DNA of 20,352 nt, taken from assembly GCA_963653535.1 (NCBI GenBank), contig CAVJWU010000027.1, forward strand, positions 1-20,352, given 5' to 3'. A model generated the notes under the pieces. That model had not been told where the DNA came from. It did no database searches and saw only the letters and a list, made by a program, of their open reading frames with translations. Positions 8,819 through 16,211 of the stretch are shown one piece after another; within the stretch, counting starts at the first letter, position 1; each line of letters begins with the position of its first letter. The translations under genes were made by a program, and so were the position numbers. Source of the DNA: UBA3210 sp963653535. Its GTDB lineage: Bacteria; Bacillota_I; Bacilli_A; RFN20; CAG-449.

Positions 8819-10234
8819 TTAATCACCGAAAGCATATGGAAGAGTAGTTGTTCCAACATTAGAAATCTTCATGATGTAAGATTCACTACGAGTTAAGAAT
8901 GAATTATCAAAATAGTCAGTAACAACAATTCTATCAATGTTATCAGTATCACCATCCATATAGATAATACATGATGTTCCATATCCATCTAAGTAGTCAA
9001 GTTCTGCATCAATTGGTGGGACAAAACAATCTACTCCAATTACTGTTTTTAATTCATCACAGATAACATATGCATTTAAGCTAGCATCATAAGTAAATAA
9101 TTCAGGTGCAACACCTTTAATAATAGGTTTAATAACGCTCTTACTTAAACCAAGCATATTGTAGAAGCTTGCGCTACCTCTAGCTTGAGTCCAAGTGTTA
9201 GTTCCAGCATGATAGCCATAAGGAATCATTTTATCACCATCAGTATCATATTTAATTAATACATCACTACTTGCATCAATTTCAGCACCTTCAGCAAATT
9301 TAATGAATGCACCTTCATCTGTATAATAATATTTATGATGTAATTCTGTTTCTTCACTACTACCAGAATAGCCAACTTGAATACCAGTATAAGTTAGATC
9401 AATTGTATAATTAGAATCAATTTTAGCTAAAGCAGAAGCTAAACGATCATGTTCATCTTTATGAGCTTTTACTGCAGGTAAAGAAACTGTAGCAGTTCCA
9501 AGGTCTGTTAAAGTTAATGTAGTAGAAGATGTTAAGTTATAATAGACGTTATTATATGAAGAGTCAGTATAATATTGGTTTTCTAATTTGTGTGGAACAA
9601 TGTTTAATGTAATTGAATCATTATCATTAACAGTAAATTCAAATGAATCAATAACAGTATCATAAATTGTATCTGCAACACCTAATGTACGATATGTAAA
9701 GAAGCTTGCTTTCTTTAAATCTAATGAATATGTTGTTCCTTCTTTTAAAGTTAAATCACTTTCAAGAATATAATTAAATGGGTTATCAAGTAATAAACCA
9801 TAGTTAATACCTGAACTTGAAGAAGTACTTGCTTTATAATATTCAACTTCGTTTTTATAATTAAGATCTGCATAATAAACGTAACCATCATCACCTTCAA
9901 TACAGACATCATTAACGATGTCTCCGCTGGTACCTGAAATATGACGTTCTGCACTTGGATGATCACTAGCTTTTTCAAAAGCATAATGAACTGAATAAGT
10001 TGTATCGTTAGTTGCGCCAGTTTCAGTTCCGTTAATTCCACTTAAATAATGAGCGGTTTCAGACATTGTTCCATCCATTGAAAAACCATTACGTAATTTT
10101 CCTAATAAAGTTGCGATACTAGTTCCCTCTTGAGATGCACTAGATCCTGATGTGCTAGTAGAACTACATGAAGCTAAAGTTGGAAGTGCTAAAGCTAAAG
10201 AAGCACATGCAATTAATAAAATTTTCTTTTTCAT
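8819..10234 (-). CDS. Lipoprotein of unknown function with two related modules
   Basis: This 471-residue protein has a signal peptide and lipobox TLASC (lipidated C23), followed by a short Ser/Thr linker. I do not recognise a named domain. The mature part appears to be two modules of about 205-215 residues (43-257 and 266-471). Each opens with a short helix-like L-x-K stretch and beta-rich sequence, and each closes with a G-T-(T/A)-T-hydrophobic motif (DLGTATVSLP at 244-253, NVGTTTLP at 459-466). The product of 10262..10990 looks like a single copy of the same module. The rich beta-strand pattern suggests a LolA/LppX-like or other extracytoplasmic binding fold, but this is speculation. An AGAAAGAGAG ribosome site precedes the ATG. 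It is the middle gene of the operon, 27 bp after the previous gene and 2 bp before the next. Confidence 0.8.
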   Translation of the reverse strand: MKKKILLIACASLALALPTLASCSSTSTSGSSASQEGTSIATLLGKLRNGFSMDGTMSETAHYLSGINGTETGATNDTTYSVHYAFEKASDHPSAERHISGTSGDIVNDVCIEGDDGYVYYADLNYKNEVEYYKASTSSSSGINYGLLLDNPFNYILESDLTLKEGTTYSLDLKKASFFTYRTLGVADTIYDTVIDSFEFTVNDNDSITLNIVPHKLENQYYTDSSYNNVYYNLTSSTTLTLTDLGTATVSLPAVKAHKDEHDRLASALAKIDSNYTIDLTYTGIQVGYSGSSEETELHHKYYYTDEGAFIKFAEGAEIDASSDVLIKYDTDGDKMIPYGYHAGTNTWTQARGSASFYNMLGLSKSVIKPIIKGVAPELFTYDASLNAYVICDELKTVIGVDCFVPPIDAELDYLDGYGTSCIIYMDGDTDNIDRIVVTDYFDNSFLTRSESYIMKISNVGTTTLPYAFGD

Positions 10235-10261
10235 TTTTTTCTCTCTTTCTAAATTTATAAA

Positions 10262-10990
10262 TTAATTTTTGAATAAAGTATCAATACCATCAATTACAGT
10301 TGTACCGATATCATAAATTGTTACATTAAGAATAACTCCAACATCTGAATGAAATTCATATGTAATTTCATTTTCTGTTGATGAAACATAAGCCCAAGTT
10401 ACATTCTTAGCGAATGTTTGATCCCATCCTAAGCATAATAAGAAATAACACATATCGTTATTTTTTGATTCAATCATGTCTGGTTTATTAGGAAATGGTT
10501 TTGATAAGTTAGTTTCATATTTACTTACATCTAATGAAGTAAATACTGGTGCTACTTTATCTTTATAAGCACCTAAACTAACAGTAAAACTATATAAATC
10601 TTTAATGTAATTATTGTTATCATCTAATTGATAATCACCTTTATATAATTTTCCACCATGTTTACTAAATATGAATACTCCGTTATTATCTTCTGCATAT
10701 CCTGCCACATCGACTGAGTTATTCGCATCACGATAGACTGCGTTATTTGTACAATGAACAATATCTGCTTTATCATTAGTTCCTGAATCATATTTAATTG
10801 TATAGTTTTTCTCTTGTTGATCATGTAATTTAGTTAAATTATTAATTAAATAATTCACTTTTTCACTTGATGAACTTTGTGCCGAGGACGAACTAGAACT
10901 ACTTGTTGTAGAACTTAACATATTTCCTCCACATCCTACAATTAAACTAGATAAGGCAATTAATGAAAGCATTAAAACTTTATTTTTCAT
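10262..10990 (-). CDS. Lipoprotein of unknown function, single-module paralogue
   Basis: This 242-residue protein begins with a signal peptide and lipobox LIVGC (lipidated C20), then a Ser-rich linker (27-43). No known family is recognised. The sequence L-x-K...KNYTIKYDSG (about 52-70) resembles LAKIDSNYTIDLTYTG of the neighbouring 8819..10234 product. The end, IYDIGTTVID (225-234), resembles that protein's module ends. This supports a shared fold, seen only by eye. It is the first gene of the three-gene lipoprotein operon, with a GGAAGGGAGA ribosome site and a 20-bp palindrome directly upstream. Anchoring on the outer face of the membrane is predicted; the ligand or partner is unknown. Confidence 0.75.
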   Translation of the reverse strand: MKNKVLMLSLIALSSLIVGCGGNMLSSTTSSSSSSSAQSSSSEKVNYLINNLTKLHDQQEKNYTIKYDSGTNDKADIVHCTNNAVYRDANNSVDVAGYAEDNNGVFIFSKHGGKLYKGDYQLDDNNNYIKDLYSFTVSLGAYKDKVAPVFTSLDVSKYETNLSKPFPNKPDMIESKNNDMCYFLLCLGWDQTFAKNVTWAYVSSTENEITYEFHSDVGVILNVTIYDIGTTVIDGIDTLFKN

Positions 10991-11003
10991 TAACTCTCCC
11001 TTC

Positions 11004-11023
11004 CTATTATATTAATATAATAG
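11004..11023. repeat. 20-bp perfect palindrome before the lipoprotein operon
   Basis: CTATTATATTAATATAATAG is a perfect inverted repeat without a spacer, about 14 bp from the start codon of the first lipoprotein gene and next to its ribosome site. It contains TATAAT-like boxes on both strands. It may be an operator, part of the core promoter, or an RNA hairpin in the leader. A weak TTGCTT/TATAAA pair lies further upstream. Confidence 0.5.
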
Positions 11024-11106
11024 ACCTAAGTGATTTTAATTTTATAAGGTAGTTAATCTTCAAGCAATGATTTTAAAATTGAAACCCCTTTCATTAATAA
11101 ATAGCA

Positions 11107-11130
11107 AAAGAAAAAACACATAATGTGGTT
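11107..11130 (-). terminator. Terminator of the cmk-der operon
   Basis: After the der stop the minus strand reads AACCACATTATGTG followed by TTTTTTCTTTT. The stem is short (CACA/TGTG with flanking A-T pairs and one bulge), but the U tract is good, so termination is plausible though not strong. Confidence 0.5.
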
Positions 11131-12437
11131 TATTTTCTTTCTCTAACAAGAATTTTTAAAGGTGAACCTTTAAATTCAAAGCTATCTCTTAGTCTATTCT
11201 CAATATATCTTTGATATGAGAAATGCATATAATCTGGATTGTTAACAAAAAGAATGAAAGTTGGAGGACATACTGAGACTTGGTTAGCAAAATAAATCTT
11301 TAATCTACCTCCATTAAAGATTGGAGTAGGATTAACTATTTGAGCATCTTGAATAATGTCATTTAAAACAGATGTACCAACTCTAGTATTATATGAAGTA
11401 TATGCTTGAATTATTTCTGGGAAGATCGTATTAATTCTTGAATGATCTTTCGCGGAAATAAATACAATTGGTGCATAATCTAAGAACTTAAATTCTTTTC
11501 TAATATTTTTGCTAAATTCAGACATTGAATCTTGATTATGTTCAACTAAGTCCCATTTATTAACGACGATAACGATTGCTTTATTTGCTTCCATCGCATA
11601 ACCAACAACATGTTTATCTTGTTGTTGAATACCTTCTTTTGCATCGATTAAAAGTAATACAACATCACTTCTATCAATCGCCGCGAGAGCTCTTAAAGCT
11701 GCATATTTATCAACTGCTTCATAGATTTTTCCACGTTTTTTTAAACCTGCAGTATCAATAACTACATATTGTTGTTCATCTCTAACAAATGGTGTATCAA
11801 TGGAATCTCTTGTCGTTCCTTCAATATTTGAAACAATGACTCGATCATGACCTAAGATTGCGTTAGTTAAACTTGATTTACCAACATTTGGTCGACCAAT
11901 TAAAGAGAACTTAATTGCATTATCATATGTATTAATCTTCTTTTCAGGTAATAAAGAGATGATTTTATCAAGTAAATCACCAACTCCAATACCATGAGAA
12001 GATGAAATAGCAATTGGTTCACCAATACCTAAAGCATAGAACTCATTGACGTTATAAATTTTGTCGATATCATCAATTTTATTAACTGCGAGAATAACTG
12101 GTTTATTTGATTTATAAAGCATTTTACATGCGAATTTATCATCACCAGAAAGTCCTTTATTACCATCTGCAACATAAACAATAACATCTGCTTCTTCAAT
12201 CGCGATTTCTACTTGGGCTCTAATTTGTACTTGGAATGGTGCTTTTTCAATTTCAATACCACCTGTATCAATCAGCGTAAATTCTTGTGTTAACCATGTC
12301 GCTTTAGCATAAATTCTATCTCTAGTAATACCTGCTTCATCATCAACGATTGAATATCTTTCTCCAACAATTCTATTAAATAAAGTTGATTTACCTACGT
12401 TAGGTGAACCAACAATTGCGACGACTCCCCTACTCAT
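11130..12437 (-). CDS. der: Ribosome biogenesis GTPase Der (EngA)
   Basis: This 435-residue cytosolic GTPase is needed for assembly of the 50S ribosomal subunit. It has the diagnostic tandem G domains. The first has G1 GSPNVGKST (10-18), DTGG (57-60) and NKID (119-122). The second has GRPNVGKSS (181-189), DTAG (228-231) and NKWD (293-296). The KH-like C-terminal domain (about 350-435) ends in the basic LVRERK. The length is normal for the family and no key residue is missing. The start codon overlaps the end of cmk by eight bases (ATGAGTAG), with AAGGTAGG as ribosome site inside cmk, so the two are co-translated. The cmk-der order is common in Bacillota. Confidence 0.97.
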   Translation of the reverse strand: MSRGVVAIVGSPNVGKSTLFNRIVGERYSIVDDEAGITRDRIYAKATWLTQEFTLIDTGGIEIEKAPFQVQIRAQVEIAIEEADVIVYVADGNKGLSGDDKFACKMLYKSNKPVILAVNKIDDIDKIYNVNEFYALGIGEPIAISSSHGIGVGDLLDKIISLLPEKKINTYDNAIKFSLIGRPNVGKSSLTNAILGHDRVIVSNIEGTTRDSIDTPFVRDEQQYVVIDTAGLKKRGKIYEAVDKYAALRALAAIDRSDVVLLLIDAKEGIQQQDKHVVGYAMEANKAIVIVVNKWDLVEHNQDSMSEFSKNIRKEFKFLDYAPIVFISAKDHSRINTIFPEIIQAYTSYNTRVGTSVLNDIIQDAQIVNPTPIFNGGRLKIYFANQVSVCPPTFILFVNNPDYMHFSYQRYIENRLRDSFEFKGSPLKILVRERK

Positions 12438-13101
12438 CTTTAAAACCTACCTTTTCTTTAATAATAGAGATAATCTTATCAACTGATTCATCAATTGTTA
12501 ATAAAGATGTATCTACTTCAACTGCATCTTTTGCTTTAGTAAGTGGTGCGAATTCACGATGAGAATCAATATAATCTCTTCTTTCTAAATCTTTTTCCAC
12601 TTCTTCTAAAGTACATTCCATGCCTTTACCTAAATTTTCAGCATGTCTTCTCTTCGCTCTTTCATGAACGTCGGCAATTTGGAAAATCTTAACATTTGCA
12701 TCAGGAAGAACATATGTTCCAATATCTCTACCATCCATAACTACCGAAACATCTTTAGCCATGTTTCTTTGAAGTTCAACTAGGAATAATCTTACCCCTT
12801 TATTAGCTGCGACAAAGGAAACATTATTAACAACTGCTTGAGATCTAATTTCTAATGTGACATCTTGGCCATTAAGTAAAACCTTGCCATCAATGCATAA
12901 ATCAATTTTAACGTGTGGTAATAATTTAATAACTGCGTCAGTATCTTTACAATCTACTTTTTTCTTTAATGCATATAAAGTGACACAGCGATACATCGCA
13001 CCAGTATCAACATAAACAAAGCCTAATTCTTTTGCCACTCTTTTTGCAACGGTAGATTTACCTGCCGCACTTGGTCCATCAATTGCTACACTAATCATCA
13101 T
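12430..13101 (-). CDS. cmk: Cytidylate kinase
   Basis: This 223-residue enzyme phosphorylates CMP and dCMP with ATP to give the diphosphates, in cytosolic pyrimidine nucleotide recycling. Visible features are the P-loop IDGPSAAGKST (about 7-17), DTGAMYRCV (about 32-40) for monophosphate binding, DGRDIGTYVLPDA (about 124-136) and the lid arginines in RAKRRHAE (about 148-155). All are canonical for the bacterial family. The gene starts with two consecutive ATG codons; the first, about 10 nt after GGGAG, is chosen. It is the middle gene of an operon, 18 bp after the tail-anchored protein gene and overlapping der. Confidence 0.96.
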   Translation of the reverse strand: MMISVAIDGPSAAGKSTVAKRVAKELGFVYVDTGAMYRCVTLYALKKKVDCKDTDAVIKLLPHVKIDLCIDGKVLLNGQDVTLEIRSQAVVNNVSFVAANKGVRLFLVELQRNMAKDVSVVMDGRDIGTYVLPDANVKIFQIADVHERAKRRHAENLGKGMECTLEEVEKDLERRDYIDSHREFAPLTKAKDAVEVDTSLLTIDESVDKIISIIKEKVGFKDE

Positions 13102-13119
13102 AATAATATTTCTCCCTCG

Positions 13120-13482
13120 CTATTTATTGAACAAAAGTACAAGTAATACAACGATCACTGCGAGTAAAATAACTACTCCAGCGATTATTCCTATTGTGAT
13201 AAGAAGTCTTTTATTTTGTACTTTATTAGCGTTCTTCTCTTGTTTTTTTAATTCATCTTTTGAAATCATTGTCGTATATTCATCATGAGCTTTGACAATT
13301 TGATCAATTGAGATAGATAACGTATTCTTTTTTATATGTTGTTCTTGAAGTTCATCATTAGACATAGCTACATCATCTTTCTCTTCATTAACTTGAAAAG
13401 GAGAATCAAATTTATAAGTATCCATATCATCGATTTCTTCACGTAATTTTTTATATTTTTCAACTCTTGTTTTCTTATCCAT
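13120..13482 (-). CDS. Small protein with C-terminal membrane anchor, unknown function
   Basis: This 120-residue protein has no signal peptide. Its first 90 residues are charged and probably cytosolic, with a lysine-rich helix at about 78-92. One hydrophobic helix (about 93-117, LLITIGIIAGVVILLAVIVV within it) sits at the extreme C-terminus before the final FNK. This is tail-anchor topology with a cytosolic domain. No family was recognised. The ribosome site GGGAGGA is strong, and an extended -10 promoter lies upstream. It heads the operon with cmk and der, only 18 bp from cmk. A link to nucleotide metabolism or ribosome assembly is therefore possible, but not shown by the sequence. Confidence 0.75.
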   Translation of the reverse strand: MDKKTRVEKYKKLREEIDDMDTYKFDSPFQVNEEKDDVAMSNDELQEQHIKKNTLSISIDQIVKAHDEYTTMISKDELKKQEKNANKVQNKRLLITIGIIAGVVILLAVIVVLLVLLFNK

Positions 13483-13507
13483 AAAAAAATCCTCCCATTA
13501 CTATAAA

Positions 13508-13516
13508 AGTATAACA
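13508..13516 (-). promoter_or_regulatory. Extended -10 promoter of the cmk-der operon
   Basis: The minus strand reads TGTTATACT, an extended -10 box about 26 bp before the first start codon. The -35 position falls within the palindrome at 13531-13548 and has no good match to TTGACA. Confidence 0.5.
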
Positions 13517-13530
13517 AAATGTAGGTAAAA

Positions 13531-13548
13531 TTAAAAGTATACTTTTAA
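13531..13548. repeat. 18-bp perfect palindrome at the -35 region of the cmk-der operon
   Basis: TTAAAAGTATACTTTTAA is a perfect inverted repeat covering the expected -35 position. The half-site AAAAGTATA recurs in direct orientation at 13505-13513, overlapping the -10 box and 28 bp away. The arrangement resembles a repressor operator with a second half-site. The binding protein is unknown. Confidence 0.45.
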
Positions 13549-13633
13549 GTGTTTAATATTCTTCTACGATTAGCGAAGTAAACTTATAAATTCTTATTAT
13601 TTATAAATTTTCTATAAAACAAGATATATCTAA

Positions 13634-13671
13634 GTTAGTCATTTTTAACTCCTTTATTAGTTAAAACTAAC
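13634..13671. other. Inverted repeat in the divergent intergenic region
   Basis: TTTTAACT (13643-13650) pairs with AGTTAAAA (13659-13666). Flanking GTTAG (13634-13638) and CTAAC (13667-13671) extend the stem with a 4-nt bulge. A second A/T-only hairpin lies at 13584-13606. No gene upstream on the plus strand needs a terminator here, so its role is unknown. Confidence 0.4.
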
Positions 13672-13695
13672 ATTTTTAATAATCAAAGTAAGCAA

Positions 13696-13723
13696 TTGAA
13701 ATTTAGTTATTATTTGTTATAAT
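13696..13723 (+). promoter_or_regulatory. Promoter of the ferredoxin gene
   Basis: TTGAAA (13696-13701) and TATAAT (13718-13723) are separated by 16 nt. A TG dinucleotide at 13715-13716 makes the -10 box extended. This is the best promoter match in the window, 26 bp before the start codon, and an AGGAGG ribosome site follows at 13736-13741. Confidence 0.75.
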
Positions 13724-13749
13724 GAAAAAGTAATTAGGAGGTCAATTAT

Positions 13750-13938
13750 ATGACAAAAGTTAGAGTAAATAAAGATGTATGCGTTGGCTGCGGATGCTGC
13801 ACAGGTATCGCAAGCGATGTATTCGTAATCGGTGATGATGGTTTAGCAGAAGCAACAGGTGCAGTAAGTGAAGCAAATGAAGCTAGCGTTGAAGAAGCAG
13901 TTGCTTCTTGCCCAGTACAAGCTATTGAAGCTGAATAA
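13750..13938 (+). CDS. Monocluster 4Fe-4S ferredoxin
   Basis: This 62-residue soluble electron carrier has one [4Fe-4S] cluster. The ligands are in CVGCGCC near the N-terminus (C11, C14 and C17 fit the CxxCxxC spacing; C16 is extra) and a fourth Cys in the CP motif ASCPVQAIE near residue 54. The length and acidic composition fit the Bacillus-type single-cluster ferredoxins. Likely partners are pyruvate or other ferredoxin oxidoreductases, which are not in this window. The gene stands alone, with a strong promoter, a consensus ribosome site and a terminator. It uses more C- and G-ended codons (GGC, TGC, ATC, GTA/GTT mix) than its neighbours, as expected for a highly expressed protein. The antisense open frame across it is a shadow. 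Confidence 0.93.
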   Translation: MTKVRVNKDVCVGCGCCTGIASDVFVIGDDGLAEATGAVSEANEASVEEAVASCPVQAIEAE

Positions 13939-14001
13939 TAATATTCACTAATCGTCTGAAAAGGCAATTTTTGTTTGCTAAAAAATAATATTTAACACAA
14001 A

Positions 14002-14044
14002 AAAAGAACTATTTTTAACTAGATTAGTTATTAATAGTTCTTTT
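14002..14044. terminator. Bidirectional terminator between ferredoxin and OB-fold lipoprotein genes
   Basis: AAAAGAACTATT (14002-14013) pairs with AATAGTTCTTTT (14033-14044). An inner TAACT/AGTTA stem follows after a T-T mismatch pair. A runs on the left and T runs on the right allow termination in both directions for the two convergent genes. Confidence 0.8.
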
Positions 14045-14050
14045 ATTTTA

Positions 14051-16129
14051 TTATTTAGAAAAATTTAATTCATTACAGATTTTAGTTCCATTAACTGTGA
14101 TAGATAAACATACTGCAGTATAATAATTTTTCGTATTGAAATTACATATCGCGACTTCCATATCAACTTCTTGACCTTTATAATCGTTTAAGAAAGAATA
14201 TTGACCTGCATTCGCGGAATAAAGTTGAATACGTGAATCACCACTAGTTAAAGCATAACGAGAATAATTCTTAGTTGCTTCATAAGTGATTGTTGCTTTT
14301 AAAGCATATACTTCGGTTGTATGATCAACTGAAGGATCTAAGGAACAAATATCCGCGAGAGTCTTATCTTTAATAAATGAAGCAGTTGAATATTCATGTT
14401 CACCATAAAGATTTTCAACTAATGTCGCACCATAAATTTCCGATTGACCAGCAATACCAGTTTTACCATCTTTTACGTAAGTTTGTCTTTCACCTTTTAA
14501 GATTACTTCTTCACCAAGATGAACTTTACTCATTTCTTCACTTGAATCCATTAATACAGCGATTGATCCAGTTTCATCAATAATATAGAAACCAACCTTA
14601 TTTACTAAACTAGGTCCGACAATACCTTTAACATAAACTTCGCTATTATCTTCCGTATCAATTACTTCTTTAACGCTCTTAGTGACATAACTAGGTTTTT
14701 CTTTTACGCTGATAGTATAAGTTTTAGATGCAGTTTGTTCTCCATAAGTAGTTGTAATAGTTACAGTTGCAGTACCGACATTTTTAGTGTGGAAAATAGT
14801 TCCTTCATCAGTAGTTACAAAATAGACAATATCAGTATTACTTGATAAATAAGTAACATTAACTCCTTCGAAAGGAATAATTTCGTTATCAATACTAGTA
14901 ACACATGAAATAGAAGGATCAGTAGTATATGAACTTTCAAATTGATTATCACAATAATAATCTAATGCAAATTTTGCGATTTTTGTTGTATCAAATTGAT
15001 AATTGCTATCGATAACTTTAATTACTTCAAATCGATATGAGCAACCAGTCGAAGTTGATTTTGCGTTAATTGGAGTTAAATATAAAGTGCATTTCTTACC
15101 ATCGTATTCATCTAAGAAAGCATAATCACTTCCTGAATTCATAGTATAAACATAACTACCAGTTTTTCCATCAAAGTCATTAATATAATAGTTAACAAAG
15201 CCAGCACTTTCGGCCTTTTTAATAACCGCGTTAACTTTATAAATCTTGTTAGTTATATCATCACTAGGATTAGTATCCATAATATCTTTTACGCTTTTTT
15301 CTTCAATCCAAGATGTATTAAAGTCGTGAAGAGCTTTATCATTACTAATTAACGTACAATCTTGAATTTGATTTGAGCCTTTATAGTTATATTTACTTGC
15401 ATTAGATGCTTCGCTAGAAGAAATATAATAAGTTTTACTACCAGCGACTTCTACTTCATTTCCAACTGATACATTAGAAGCAACATCTTTATCATAAACG
15501 TAAATTGATGAAGTTTCATCAACTAAATAAAAGCCATTAGGTACCATTTTATCCGCGTAAGTAATTAAGCTTACAATACCTTTAATTTTAACTTTTGTAT
15601 CTTTAGCTGCATTTCTCGCGCTTAAAATATTCATAGAAGTATAATCAGAAGTATCTTGTTTAAGATGATTAAATTCAATTAAATCCGATTTACCTAATTC
15701 AGCTTTAGAATTATATATTTTAACATTTCCCTTAATAACTACTTCATCTCCTTTAATTGGTTGATCAGTTAAAGAAGCAAAGTCATTTAAACCATAAACA
15801 TATAGATCATTAGTTCCATCAGTAATAGTCATTTCACCATAAGTAGTATTTGATACCGTTTTAATTAAGCCATAAACATAGACTTCACTAGATACGAAGT
15901 CACTATCTTTTCCAGCAGTTAAATTAACTGCATCAGTGACACTTATTGCATTATATTTATCTTTTAAAGATTGGCTAGTAGAAGATGAACTACTAGAAGA
16001 ACTTGATGATTGTTCACTTGTACTTTCTTCACTAGATGAGATTGAACTAGAAGTGTTTCCACCACAAGAAGTAAAAGTAAGCATTAAGCTTGAAAGCACT
16101 GAAAGTGATAAAAGTAATTGTTTTTTCAT
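14051..16129 (-). CDS. Large lipoprotein with repeated OB-like modules and an Ig-like domain
   Basis: This 692-residue protein is predicted to be exported and lipid-anchored (lipobox FTSC, C22), with a long Ser-rich linker (26-54). The rest reads as OB-like modules: about 60-157, 165-263 and 267-385, then an Ig-like/Big_2-type domain (about 386-477, with NVGTATVTITT), then 482-573 and 578-692. The recurring signature is S-V-x-D/E...V-Y-V-x-G-x-V...F-Y-(I/L)-x-D-E-T-(G/S)-S-I...G-x-E-V-x-(L/V)-x-G, seen at 180-230 and 498-546. Such modules occur in extracellular nucleases and cell-surface proteins, sometimes binding nucleic acid or sugar, but no catalytic domain is visible. A GGGGGA ribosome site precedes the ATG. 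It is a single-gene unit, convergent with the ferredoxin gene. Function unknown. Confidence 0.8.
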   Translation of the reverse strand: MKKQLLLSLSVLSSLMLTFTSCGGNTSSSISSSEESTSEQSSSSSSSSSSTSQSLKDKYNAISVTDAVNLTAGKDSDFVSSEVYVYGLIKTVSNTTYGEMTITDGTNDLYVYGLNDFASLTDQPIKGDEVVIKGNVKIYNSKAELGKSDLIEFNHLKQDTSDYTSMNILSARNAAKDTKVKIKGIVSLITYADKMVPNGFYLVDETSSIYVYDKDVASNVSVGNEVEVAGSKTYYISSSEASNASKYNYKGSNQIQDCTLISNDKALHDFNTSWIEEKSVKDIMDTNPSDDITNKIYKVNAVIKKAESAGFVNYYINDFDGKTGSYVYTMNSGSDYAFLDEYDGKKCTLYLTPINAKSTSTGCSYRFEVIKVIDSNYQFDTTKIAKFALDYYCDNQFESSYTTDPSISCVTSIDNEIIPFEGVNVTYLSSNTDIVYFVTTDEGTIFHTKNVGTATVTITTTYGEQTASKTYTISVKEKPSYVTKSVKEVIDTEDNSEVYVKGIVGPSLVNKVGFYIIDETGSIAVLMDSSEEMSKVHLGEEVILKGERQTYVKDGKTGIAGQSEIYGATLVENLYGEHEYSTASFIKDKTLADICSLDPSVDHTTEVYALKATITYEATKNYSRYALTSGDSRIQLYSANAGQYSFLNDYKGQEVDMEVAICNFNTKNYYTAVCLSITVNGTKICNELNFSK

Positions 16130-16153
16130 ATTTCCCCCATAAATTACATTGCT

Positions 16154-16162
16154 ATTATAGCA
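16154..16162 (-). promoter_or_regulatory. Extended -10 promoter of the OB-like lipoprotein gene
   Basis: The minus strand reads TGCTATAAT, an extended -10 with a perfect TATAAT hexamer, 25 bp before the start codon. The box lies within a small inverted repeat TGCTAT-T-ATAGCA. No convincing -35 is present. Confidence 0.5.
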
Positions 16163-16211
16163 AAGAATTAAATTTATAATTATAAACTAAAGTTTAAAAA
16201 CTAAGATAAAT

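Noticed and set aside
13746..13967. Antisense open frame across the ferredoxin gene
   Set aside because: It is a low-complexity Ser/Ala/Thr shadow with no family features, opposite a clear ferredoxin with promoter and ribosome site.
15975..16065. Repeats of agaagaactt-like units as a tandem DNA repeat or CRISPR-like array
   Set aside because: They encode the Ser-rich linker of a lipoprotein, have no regular spacers, and similar runs occur in the other lipoprotein genes.
7281..16129. Lipoprotein-rich region as a secretion, defence or polysaccharide system
   Set aside because: The lipoproteins are interrupted by cmk, der and ferredoxin on separate transcripts, and no ATPase, nuclease, glycosidase or transporter partner is present in the region.
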